DNA of 64,000 bases. It comes from Glebionis coronaria. Taxonomy: Eukaryota; Streptophyta; Magnoliopsida; Asterales; Asteraceae. Position numbers and translations under genes: made by a program. Each line of letters starts with the position of its first letter. Position 1 is the first letter of the stretch. The notes under the pieces are model-generated. The model ran no database searches and was not told where the DNA came from. It saw only the letters and a list, made by a program, of their open reading frames with translations. Where the stretch lies: positions 2,234,501-2,298,500 of the forward strand of contig JANFOE010000190.1 in the NCBI GenBank assembly GCA_025667525.1, given 5' to 3'. Shown here one piece after another: positions 11,744-22,979 of this stretch.

Positions 11744-12317
11744 AGGATAATCTCGGGTCCAATGATGTGTTGAAGGATGTCATTGGTAGAACGTGTGCAT
11801 ATTTGACGGATCAACATGTCGAGTAGAAGACTCTCCAGTTTCATGTACCGGTGTACCGAATGGGTTGATAAATTCGTCTTCGTCAGATAATGCCTTGTCT
11901 GCTTGATTTGTGTTCTCTGGAGCAATGACAATAGTTGTTGATGTTGTAGGAGCGGTTGTTGATGTGATATTATGAGGAGGTAAATCTGCAGCAACCCGTG
12001 TTGAAGTAGATAAAGTTGTATCCTTTTGTTGACGATGATCGGTATCATCATTCTTATCATGAGTGACAGCGGAAGACTTCGATACAACATGTTTCTCCCC
12101 CGTGAAATATTCATCATACATTGGTCCTTCTGGGTGTTTCCAATTCTTCAAGTGTCGTGTCCACTGTCATATCTGCTCTAGGAACATGTTCAGGAACCAG
12201 CTTTAAACTTGACGGTTCATTGTTGTTGTCTTGAGTTCCGAGTTCCGTGGGGTTGTGCACATAAGTCTTTTGTCGTTGTGGATCAGGACTTAAACTGTTT
12301 TGTTCAAATGCCATTTC
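11744..12317 (-). pseudogene. Copia A integrase-RT linker, low complexity
   Basis: A Ser/Thr/Asp-rich variable linker in minus-strand frames at 12314-12114 and 12151-11780, such as VSKSSAVTHDKNDD and FINPFGTPVHETGESS. Copia polyproteins have such a poorly conserved linker between integrase and RT. A frame change is visible around 12120-12150. No catalytic motif is expected here. Confidence 0.7.
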
Positions 12318-13213
12318 TTATAATTCATCAAATCGGATGTGAATGGTCTCGACTATCAATGTTGTTCTCTTGTTGTACACTCTATATCCCTTAGACTGAG
12401 TTGCATATCCCACTAAAATACATGCATCACCTTTCTCTTTCATCTTGTCTAGATTTTCACCATCACGAATAATGTAACACGTACATCCAAAAACATGAAG
12501 GTGTTTGAGTGAAGGTTTTCGATCATGAATTATGTGATATGGCGTCTCTTCGTGTCTTGGATAATTAAGGAGCAATTTTGTGTGTAGCATGCGGTTGACA
12601 CGGCTTCGGCCCAAAAGTATAGTGGAAGTTTTGAAGCGGATAATAATGTTCGAGCAGCCTCAACTAAAGTACAGTTTTGTCTTTCAACAACGCCGTTTTG
12701 TTCGGGTGTTCGAGCAATAGATGTTTCATGTTCAATTCCTTCGGCTTTAAAATAGTTTCTCAGTCTTGAATTCAAAAATTATGTACCTCTGTCAGTACGA
12801 ACCACTTTAACTTGAGCTTGAAGACCACGTTGTATCACTTTAAGGAAGCTGATGAGAACATCGGGTGTTTCATCCTTGGACCTCAAGAAGTGAGTCCATT
12901 TGTAACTTGAGTAATCATCGACAATTACCACAACGGATTTCTTCCCATTGATACTATGAACACGCATGGGACCACACAAATCTATATGAAGAAGATCTAA
13001 CCGTCCTTTAGAGCTTGGTGTAGTCTTTGTTTTGAAGCTACTTCGTTTGGCATTACAAAGCTCACAAGAAGAACAAAGATGATCTTTGATGAATTTCAAA
13101 CTTGGAAGGCCTCTCACAATATCTTTCTTGGAAAGCAAGTTGATGGTATCAAAATTAAGATGAGATAAACGTTGATGCCATAACCATGCCTGAGTCGATG
13201 AAGCTTTAGCCAT
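12318..13213 (-). pseudogene. Copia A integrase
   Basis: Minus-strand GAG-pre-integrase finger with H and H in WLWHQRLSHLNF and C, C in CSSCELC (about 13180-13060). The catalytic core has LLHIDLCGP, then VRTDRGT followed by a stop where DNGxEF is expected, then QNGVVERQN. Further down are [23 protein letters not shown] and GYRVYNKRT. The stop at about 12776-12778 and frame changes near 12600 disable it. Integrase inserts element cDNA into the genome. Confidence 0.9.
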
Positions 13214-13921
13214 GAAGCAAATTGGAGTTGATGAAGTTGTGCTTGTAGTGAAATTGTGTAGAGATCAGTACCCCGTGTACCGGTAAGTAAGTCATTCCCA
13301 TCATAATCACGAACAAAACATGTCTTCTTTCTGAAAGCAACCTCCAAATCCGCATCACAGAATTGACCAACCGAGAAAAGATTGTGATTGAGCCCTTCGA
13401 CGTAGTATACCCTTTTTATCGTGATATTCCCCTGAACCAAATTTCCATATCCTAGGATCGATGCAAATTGATCATTTCCGAATCGGACCGTACCCAGGAA
13501 CTTCTCCACGAAGTTAATTAGAAGCTTGAGATTCCCTGTCATGTACTTCGTGCATCCGGAGTCCAGTATGAAGAGAACTATTTGTATCACCTGCAGTGAG
13601 TTAGAACACGATGGAGCATTTGCTAAAATTGGATACCACATTAGTTGTGATTTCAGATTCAATAGTGTCCTTAGCAACATTTGAAGGCATACTAACACTC
13701 GTTGTCACATTTTCTGTCCTAACTTTAGGCATCCATTTATATCTTGGAGGACATTGATTAGAAAACCACCATTTCCATGACTTGCTAGCAGACTCATATA
13801 ATTCCTTAATTCTGCTTCTAGGGTTCTCAGTGGTGGAGTCTGATGCATTACTTTTCTTAGTGGGGGTTGCACCAGAATGGTTCACTTTGCGTTTGGGTTT
13901 ACTAGCACTAATAGGCATCAC
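13114..13921 (-). pseudogene. Copia A aspartic protease region
   Basis: The catalytic LDSGCTKYMTGNLKLL (about 13515-13565, minus strand) is followed by VRFGNDQFASILGYGNL, GNITIKRVYYVEGLNHNLFSVGQFCD and LEVAFRKKTCFVRD. This is the standard start of a copia protease and its transition into the pre-integrase region. The frame is lost near 13250 and recovered in the integrase segment. Upstream (13921-13601) is a Lys/Ser-rich linker. Confidence 0.88.
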
Positions 13922-15816
13922 TATTTACTTCTTAGTTCTAGTATCTACGTCTTTCGCAGTTTTCATAGCACACATTGAATGATTAGCATTAGCACTTTTT
14001 CCACATTTGACACAAACGAATTTGACATTCATAGTATTCAAATCATTCAAAACATTCAAATCATCATTACACGCGATTACAGAGTTTTTATTCTTAAAAA
14101 CATTCAAATTCCTAGGGTGTTCTTCTACTTCCTTCATCTTCTCTTGACTCTTGTGTTTCTAGACCTTATCATTCACTTGAGTGCGCTTAAGCTGAGGCTG
14201 GCTAACACTAGTAGTGGAGACTATTCCTGTAATAGAAGACACACGAAGATTAGTGTTTATAGAAGTCTGAGGCGAGTGAGTAACTTTGTTTATGGGCTTA
14301 GTGGTCATTCTATACATCCGTGGTTTAATCACATTATTGTGCTTAATGCTTGGTGCTATGACATTCCTTATGGGTTGATTCTGTGGTAACCTTTCCTTTC
14401 CATCCATCTTGGGGGTAAACACAGGTTTTGCAAACGAGGAATTTGATAAAACAGATGGTTTTCCCAAGATAGAGGAGCTATTCACCTTAGAATCATTGGG
14501 TTGTCTAACAACAGGTTTCTTAATGCTAGGTTCCACAACTTTGCCACCCATCTTAGCAACGAGTTTCTAAAACTCTGCTATCGCTCTTTCCCTGTCTTGT
14601 AACTGAGCTTTCAACCCTTTAATTTCCAAATTTTGTTCATTCATTTCTCGAAACGTTTTGGAAAGTTTTTCTTGCAAGTTATTATCTTGTGGAAAACTAC
14701 CAACGCCTTTTTCCAAAGCAAGTTCAAGAGAATGACAATGTTTTTGAAGGAAATCAGTTTTATGTTGAAGTAACTCAAAAGCCTCTTTATCAACATTTTC
14801 TTTACGTTTCGAAATCTCAATTTCAAGACGCTCACATTATTTGATCTTATCAAGATATTTGCAAGCAACATCAGAATATTCATCAATATCAACACAAGAT
14901 GTAAAATAAGCACAAATAACATCTTTAGAAACGCATTCTTGCAAGAGTAAATCATATTCATCTGAAAAATCAGACTTCTCCATTTGAAGATCATCAATGT
15001 TTTTCTCAATAGACTCAACATATTTTAAATCATCAAACATTTCAGTCCAAATGTACTCCTCAAATTGAAGAACGCTTTCCTTAACCAACGCCATATTCGG
15101 AATTAAGAGTTCTTTCACAAGCAAGGTAATATCTTGAGGAATCGGGCGTTGCCACTAAGCATTTTCACGTTTTGCCCAATCTCTTTCAACAATATATTTA
15201 ACATTATCTATGTGGTGTTTAAGAATACCTAATGTTTTCCTACTCTTGCTTTTGGACTCATCTAGAGGAAGGTAGTTCATATATTTGTAAACATTAGATT
15301 TCTTAGGGGCAAATGCTTTCTTCCGTTGAATTCTCTTTTCTTTGCATTCTAAAAACACTTCCTCACTAGTTTTCTGAGTTTGTTTGTTGAATAGAACATA
15401 AAGACTATTCTCATAAGCATAATTAAATGGTTTAACAAACTCCTTATTGACGACTATCATCATCCCAAAGGGCAGTCTCTTCACTATCGGCACTAACAGG
15501 CATGCAATCAAGATCGGTCATTTCAGACTCATCAAGATAAAGACGCGGGTTCGTAGTTTGAGTTTTGGCAAGGTACTCAGGACTTGCAAAGCTAGCTTGA
15601 CCCTTAAACATCGACAGAGGTGCTATCATTCTAACGGTTTGAATAGAATCATGCGTTTTATAAACAACTTTCTTTAAAAATTCGACTTGTTCTTCTAGTT
15701 TCGTTACTTTTTCGATTTCTTTATCATATCTATGTTTGAAGTCTTATTTTAACGCATCTACCTCTTGTTTCTTAACCGCAAGAATTTTAGCAGAATCGTT
15801 AGTGGTCATAGAAAGT
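13922..15816 (-). pseudogene. Copia A coiled-coil linker between gag and protease, proximal part
   Basis: Minus-strand fragments in changing frames: MTTNDSAKILAVKKQEVDA at the G2 junction, an acidic segment (ESEMTDLDCMPVSADSEE), long Lys/Glu/Leu-rich helices (15124-14641), a basic Pro/Ser tract (14551-14159), and a Cys/His cluster CVKCGKSANANHSMC near 14000-14045. Tork-like copia elements often carry a long coiled coil and a second Cys/His cluster here. No enzyme domain is seen. It continues rightward at 26642 beyond G2. Confidence 0.75.
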
Positions 15817-16400
15817 TGATGACGTATAGTCCCCAAGCCGGGTCATGAACCCGGCCCACGGGTACTACCCGCATCCGACCTGTTACTAATGGGTTGGATT
15901 AATATTATTGAGCTTATGGGCTTCGAATGAACAGTGACCGCATGCATGCGTGCGGCCCATGGCTCGACACGGCCGGTACAGGGTTAGACAGAATCATACT
16001 CTTATCATGATTAGGATTTCCCCTAAAGAAGAGGATATACACTCACCATAATTAGAAGATAACAATCAAGCTAATTCTGGTACTTATCCTTTCCTTGGGG
16101 CCGAAGCATCAGTGACAACCCATTAGGGTTTCACTGCCTATATAAGGAACCCCCAAGGGTTCCACAAAGGTATCACATTCTACACACTCTCAACTCTCAT
16201 CCGATTCTTAAACCCTAACCAATTACTTACTCTCACGCCGGAGTCTAATCGTGGGATACATTCCTAAGGTAAGCCTAACGCGTGTTGTTTTAGTGTGCAG
16301 GATCCCAACCAAATATTTCACTTGGTGCAGGAGCCGAAACCCAGCCAACCCGAATTAAGCCTAATTTGGATCTAGAAAGGATCATCCAACTTTTGTATCA
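15817..16400 (+). repeat. 5' LTR of G2
   Basis: 584 bp, starting TGATGACGTATAG and ending TTTTGTATCA. TATA at 16139-16145. It is followed by the same leader and TGGCGCC primer site (about 16407-16425) as G1. It is paired with 26056-26641. Confidence 0.92.
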
Positions 16401-16406
16401 ACAAGT

Positions 16407-16425
16407 TGGCGCCATCCGTGGGACC
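16407..16425 (+). other. Primer binding site of G2
   Basis: TGGCGCC followed by ATCCGTGGGACC, 7 nt after the LTR end, identical to the site in G1. Confidence 0.72.
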
Positions 16426-16466
16426 TACACACTAAGCTAGAACAAGTTTCTTCTCGATCTCTTTCA

Positions 16467-18275
16467 ATGACGAAAGGACATCCGCAAGGAAATCCCAGGA
16501 ACACGAATCCTGCGAACCGGAAGTCCACAGGGGACAGGATACTCATTCCCACTCAGTCCCCTAGCAACCAAACTGGTGGACCAAATATCCGAAGTGTTTT
16601 TCAGTCCATGGGTGTGATAGGCACGTCCGCTATCACCCCACCACCTACCACGACCTTGGACAACCCTGATCCAGGGAGCGCGCCTAAGCCCCCTAACAAG
16701 GAGCCGCGCAGGCCAGCGACCGAGGAAGAAGTGGAAGTCGAACCACTTAGTGAGGAAGACCTCGCTCGAGTTCTCACGCAGAACATCGAGAGGATCGTCC
16801 CAGGAATCGCGTCCAGGTTAAACCTAGGTAGGAACCTCCAATCTAGGCTCAACTTTGGTAGGGTCGCATCCGGCACCTCTCCTTAGACTCAAAGGAAGAA
16901 GAGAGCACGGCCCCAGGAACGAAACCTCTTTGAGGAAACCCCTCAACCTCGGAATGTGTTCGAGCGTATATGGGATCGTGTTATGCAGGAACTACTACAA
17001 CCTCGTGAAGAAGGAGATAGATCTGATGACTCAGCCGAACGGCTGGACTTGGAATTAACCAGGAACAATCGCCGCACAAGTGTGTGGGATAGGATGAATA
17101 CCGGGAAAAAGGCTCCTAGCTTTTCTCATAGAGAGGATCCTTTACCAAAAGGTGGGGCACCGCCCCCTTCCCCCGGTCCATAAGGAGAGGATTCGGATGA
17201 CCATCCACCCAAGCGTCGCCGACCTAGGCGTACTCCTCCACCGCCGCCAGATGATGAAGGGTACTACGGTGGCCCCTATTATCGTGAGGCAGAAGAGGAA
17301 GATCTCTCCCGCCCATGGTGTGATCCTAATCTCACCCGTCCATGGTGTGATCCCAGGGAAGATCCTTTTACTCTCCGCATACGGAATTACTCCGAGGATA
17401 AAAAGCGTCGGATGCCGGCGTGCGTCAAGACTTATGATGGGTCTGGTGATCCGGATGATCACCTAAAGATATTTGAAAAACAAGCGAAAATTGAACGATG
17501 GCCCATGCCTATATGGTGCCAGATGTTCAATTCAACCTTGATCGGCAATGCTCGTGATTGGTTTGAGGGAATTTCTCCCTGAAGCATTGATAGCTTCACT
17601 AAACTGTGTACTGCGTTCAAAAACAATTATACTCGGCGAAAGAAGTATAATAGGGACCCGGTCGCATTGGCAACCGTCAAGCAACGGCCTGGGGAATCTA
17701 TGGAGGCCTTCACCGAACGCTTCAATGACGAGTGTACGCGCACAAAGACAATGCCGGAACTCCTAAAAATTTCCTATTATATGCATGCCATAACAGACAG
17801 GGAATTAATTAGACGACTCAACGACAAGCGACCGGAGAGGTATGATGACTTCATGGAAAGGGTCAGGAACTTTATAGAAGGAGAAACCGCGGTATCTGTG
17901 GCCTATCCTACAAAGGGAAACAACTATCGGTCAAACGACCAGTCTAGGAGACAGTCGGGTGGTCAAAACAACCAAAGCAGTGGAAGGGGCTCGGACTACA
18001 AGAGCCAGAACAAAGGAGGGCGGTCGGAGGACAAGTTCACCCCCTTAAAAATGTCTTACCGGGAGATCCTGCTGACAGAAGGGGCCAACTTCCCGAGACC
18101 TCCCCCAATGACGACTCCGGTGGACCGTCGTCAGGGAAATCGCTTCTGCGAATTCCACAACGACAAGGGCCACGACACGGAGGAATGTATCCAGCTCAAG
18201 AAGCACATCGAGTCACTAATTAATTCAGGCAAACTCAAACATATGGTCAAGGATTGGAAGGACGGAAAAGGATAA
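16467..18275 (+). pseudogene. G2 gag (broken)
   Basis: The ATG at 16467 opens a frame homologous to G1 gag. Stops lie at 16884, 17181 and 17580, after which 17667-18275 is open. It has the acidic N-terminus, the Pro-rich basic region, the gag core (DPFTLRIRNYSEDKKRR, IGNARDWFEGI, ECTRTKTMPELLKIS), and the CEFHNDKGHDTEEC zinc-knuckle variant near 18145-18185. A small insertion near 18265 moves the protease into another frame. The TGA at 17580 aligns with the TGA at 2141 of G1. Gag forms the particle and binds element RNA. Confidence 0.87.
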
Positions 18276-18982
18276 CAAGAAGCACGATAAGAAGGATCCC
18301 CAAAAGGACAAACCTTCGACTATATATATGATCCAATCCTGGCAGCGCCACATAAAGCAGAAAATTAGTCAAAAAATTTCACGAGGCAGAGATATCTCAT
18401 TCCCTCCCACTACGACAAACGACGTGACTGATGCCCCTCTCACGATTGAGGTAAGCATTGGAACACACAATGTTTGCCGTATGTATGTAGATGGAGGGTC
18501 ATCGGTGGAAGTACTATACGAACACTGTTTCATACAGCTACGACCAGAAATAAGAAGCCAATTAGTACCGGCCACGTCGCCGCTCATCGGCTATAGTGGA
18601 GACACCATCTGGCCAATAGGACAGTTGCGTCTGCTAGTAACCATTGGGAATGAAGAACATTCCACCATGGCGTGGATGAACTTTATGGTGATACGCTCAC
18701 ACTCTCCATACAATGGGATAATAGGAAGACCAGGTATCTTAGCCATATGAGCAGTACCCTCCACAGCTCACGGAATGATTAAATTCCCTGTGGAAGGAGG
18801 AATTGTCGCCATCTATAACTCAATCATGCCAGCATCTGAGTGTCATGCCGTGGTAACACCAGTCCTACCGGTCCCCGCCAAGGAAGGATCACCACCCCCA
18901 ACTGGAAGGTGGCAATCCATCCCGATTATCTGGAACAAGAGGTGTCCATAGGAGGAACGCTACGGATAGCGACAAGAGGGCC
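18276..18982 (+). pseudogene. G2 aspartic protease (broken)
   Basis: Frame 18328-18750 has TIEVSIGTHNVCRMYVDGG with active site DGGS, VEVLYEHCFIQL, IWPIGQLRLLVTIG and IIGRPGILAI, followed by a TGA at 18748 where G1 reads CGG (Arg). A one-base loss near 18895 shifts into the pol frame. The DGGS signature, instead of D-S/T-G, occurs in both copies and so is a family trait. Confidence 0.85.
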
Positions 18983-21900
18983 ATGTGCTCTCTTCTGAAA
19001 GCAAACTTGGAAGTATTCGCATGGGAGCCCAAGCATATGACGTGTGTGCCTCGTGTGATAGTAGAACATAAACTCCAAATCCGCCAGGGATATCCTCCTG
19101 TTAAGCAAAAGAAGCGTGGTCAAGCACCAGAACGCAACCAGTTAATACTAGATGAAGTATGGAAATTAGTGGATGCAGGAATTATGCACAAGGTATACTA
19201 CCATGAGTGGTTATTCAACCTGGTCATGTTCAAGAAGCATGACGGGAGTTGGCGCATGTGTGTTGACTTCACAGACCTGAACAAAGCCTGCCCACAGGAC
19301 TGTTATCCGTTACCAGAGATTGATTGGAAGGTGGAATCCCTATGTGGATATCCCTTTAAGTGCTTCTTAGACGCATACAAAGGATACCACCAGATCCAGA
19401 TGGCGGAGGAGGACGCGGAGAAGACGGCGTTTCATACCAGTCAGGGCGTATACTGTTATAAAAGAATGCCATTCGGACTGAAGAAAGTCGGGGCAACATA
19501 TCAGCGAATTGTTGATAAAGCCTTCGACTCACAGATAGGCCGCAACCTTGAGGTCTACGTTGATGATCTAGTCATCAAAAGTCATACAGAGGAGGCACTT
19601 CTCCGTGACGTCCAAGAGACGTTTGACACATTAAGGAGGATTAATATGAAACTGAATCCGAAAAAATGCACGTGTGGGGAAACTGAAGAGATGTTCCTTG
19701 GATACATGATCGATCCAAATGGGATAAAACCTTTCCCAGAAAAGACGGACGCGGTGATACAGTTAACGTCTCCTCAGACACGAAAAGAGGTACAATCATT
19801 AAATGGAAATCTGGCCGGGCTAAACAGGTTCTTGTCAAAATCCACGGAGAAGTCACTCCCCCTATTCAAAACACTTAATAAGTGTATCAAGAAGGGAGAT
19901 TTCCGTTGGACAAAGGAAGCTGAGGAAGCTTTTGGTCAGCTTAAACAACACCTCGCAGCTCTTCCCATGCTAGTGGCACCCCGACCTAAGAAAGAGCTCA
20001 TCATGTATCTGTCGGATACACATGGAGCAATAAGTGCGGTACTTATGACGGATAGGGACACATTCCAAACTCCGGTCTACTTCATAAGTAGAACACTACA
20101 AGGGCCGGAGTTGTATTATTCCTCTATGGAGAAATTGGTTTTGGCATTAGTATTCGCCACAAAATGGTTACGCTGGTACTTTCAGGCGCACCCAATTGTG
20201 GTTATTACCGATCAACCAATAAAACAAATCATCTCAAAACCGGACGTGGCCGGCAGGTTACAGAAGTGGAGCATTCTGCTAGGAGAGCATAACATCTCCT
20301 ATAGACCAAGGACCGCGATCAAAGGCCAAATCTTGGCAAACTTCTTGGTTGAGAAGCCAGATGAGGACGGACCAGTAATACAACGAGAGGAAACTCCAGC
20401 AGAACCATGGGTATTATTCACTGACGGATCCTCGTGCACGGACGGGGGAGCTGGTCTCATCCTTACGAATTCGGAAGGAATGGAGTTTACATACGCCCTG
20501 CGCTTTGAGTTCACATCCACCAATAATGAGGCAGAATATGAAGCGTTAATTGCGGGTTTAAAAATCGCCGCTAGGATGGGAGTCCGCAACCTTGAGGCCT
20601 ACGTGGAGTCACGGCTTGTCACGAACCACATTCTAGAGGGTTACGTAGCCAAGGAGGACAACATGGTTCGATACTTGGAGAAAGTCAAGTCGCTCATCGC
20701 TACTTTCAGCAAGTTTTCTATCAAACAGGTACCAAGAGGTGAAAACAAGAAGGCGGACACTCTTAGCAAGATCGCGTCTACAAGTTTCGCCCACTTATAT
20801 AAGCAAGTCTTGGTAGAAATACTAAAGGAAAAGTCTATAACGGAAGGGGAAGTCGCATCTATGATTGACGAAGAGGGACCTACATGGACGACCCCGATCA
20901 TTAGCTATTTAACTAACGAAACCCTTCCGGATGAGGAAAAGGCGGCACGGCGTATCAGAAGGAAGTCGCAACACTTTGAGCTTCGAGAAGGTATTCTTTA
21001 CAAGCGCTCTTTCTTACAGTCGTGGCTGTGGTGTGTTGGGCCGCGCCAGGCTACTTATGTGATCAGTGAGATACATGAAGGGCTATGCGGTATGCACGCA
21101 GGTCCCCGATCCGTAGTGGCACGAGCTCTACGCACAAGATATTATTGGCCTACTATGCATAGGGATGCATGCGACATGATTCGTAAATGCAGTGATTGCC
21201 AAGTGCACAGACCAGTACCGCGACATCCGCAACAGGAACTGACACATATTACATCCCCATGGCCATTCTATAAGTGGGGGATTGACATTGCAGGACCTTT
21301 CCCCATAGCTACAGGGGGAGTTAAGTTCTTGATCGTCGCAATGGAAAAATTTACACGATGGATAGAAGCTAAAGCAGTTAAATCAATTACATGCAAATAA
21401 GTTAAAATGTTTGTTTGGAAAAACATCGTGTGCCATTCTGGCTTGCCAGGAGAAATCATCTCGGACAACGGGAAGCAGTTCGCGGATAATCCATTCAAGG
21501 ACTAGTGCGCAGCATTGAATATCACGCGGCGCTGCGCATCTGTTAAGCACCCGCATACAAATGGTCTTGTGGAACGGGCAAATAGAAGCTTAGGTGAAGG
21601 AAGCAAGGCACGCTTGGATGAACGAAGTGCCAAATGGGTAGATGAGCTGCCACATGTTCTATGGGCACATAGGACTATGATTAAAACAGCCAATGGGGAC
21701 ACTCCATCGCGCTGGCCTAGGGGACAGAAGCTGTTATACCAGCAGAAGTTGGAGTGCCGACCATCCGCAAAACAGAGGTTAATGTTGTCACGAACGACGA
21801 GAAACTCCGGATTAATCTAGACTTGTTGGAGGAAAAAAGAGAAATAGCGGCTATCAATGAGGCCAAGTCCAAGGTACGGATGAAGGCTTATTATTACACA

Positions 21901-22116
21901 AAGGTTAAAGGTGTTTCTTTTCGACCGGGAGATTTTTTTTATCGTGCGAACGAGGCAAGTCGAGCGGAGAATACAGGAAAGCTGGGCCCCAAGTGGGAAG
22001 GACCGTATGAGGTTACGGAAGCCTTAGGAGGGGGCGCGTACAAGTTGCGTGACATGGATGGCCGCGACTTGGAACACACATGGAATATCTACAATCTTAA
22101 AAGATGTTATCTTTGA
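18983..22116 (+). pseudogene. G2 pol: RT, RNase H, second RNase H, integrase (late breaks)
   Basis: 18983-21400 is open for 805 residues. RT has MCVDFTDLNKACPQ, LDAYKGYHQIQM (about 130-141) and YVDD (about 192-195). The RT-linked RNase H (about 330-440) has Ser in place of the first catalytic Asp. The second RNase H is at about 473-605 with FTDGSS, NNEAEYEAL, AYVESRLV (Glu where G1 has Asp) and KKADTLSK. Integrase starts with an HHCC finger (about 696-735) and KWGIDIAG (about 764). A TAA at 21398, a TAG at 21503 and a frameshift near 21710 break integrase. The C-terminal basic domain resumes at 21754 and ends RCYL at 22116. Confidence 0.9.
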
Positions 22117-22979
22117 AAGGCTACGGCTTCCGCATGGACACTTCGCTATAGTTGGCTTTAATGAAGATCCATGTCTTCTCTTTTGTTTTGTTTTTCATGC
22201 TTTCTAGGTTCACTTTGTTCTTAGGATTTCCTATTCTTGTCAAAACAAAAATCGTAAACGTTGTAATAAAATGTCGTGGTGCCTAGCTAGCTCCATGGCT
22301 CATTCTTGTGCAAATTATTGTCGTGTCTTTTAAATTATATGTGCAAATTATTATCGTATAGATTTAGTTGTTATTGCTATAATGTGCTATCTCTTATTCA
22401 TATGCATTCACTCAAAACCGTACATGTACTATACACCTCCAGGCGGGGTAAGAGGATTAAGTGAACCTAATAATTCAACTTGTCGCATAAGAGGGATGCA
22501 TCCCAAGTGACGTGGATCATGTATCCTTACTAGACACCTTCTTTACAAGACGTTGTAATAAGTTTCCATATGTCGCACCCACGTAGTGCTTTGCATGGTA
22601 AAGACGTACGCCGTACGTCTAGTAAAATATAGACTTGGTTTTATTCTGGGTAAGACGTCACATGTCATGCAAAATAGGTACATGATATCTAAATAAAATA
22701 AACAAGTTTCAAATTCAAAACACAAAGTAGCCGTGGTCATCACGTACTTACATAAACATAACGAGTTATAACAATACTGTCAGTTCTAGCCGTATACATA
22801 CACGGACGAATAAAGGCACAAATGTTTACAATGTAAATTACAAAGGAGGTAAGAACTATCCTATCTATCTCTTCCATTCTGCATCAAGGTACGGAGGACC
22901 TCACCGCGAACATCTTTTCCACCCTATGCCCTGGTCATGTTAGCATCCAACGCCTCGGCTAATAGCTTCTCACCTTTCA
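22117..22979 (+). other. G2 spacer between pol and the antisense gene
   Basis: No coding sequence recognised. It aligns with 6683-7301 of G1, with a conserved start (GGCTACGGCTTCCGC) and GTGCCTAGCTAGCTCC. It is AT-rich and probably contains the ends of the convergent sense and antisense transcripts. Confidence 0.55.
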
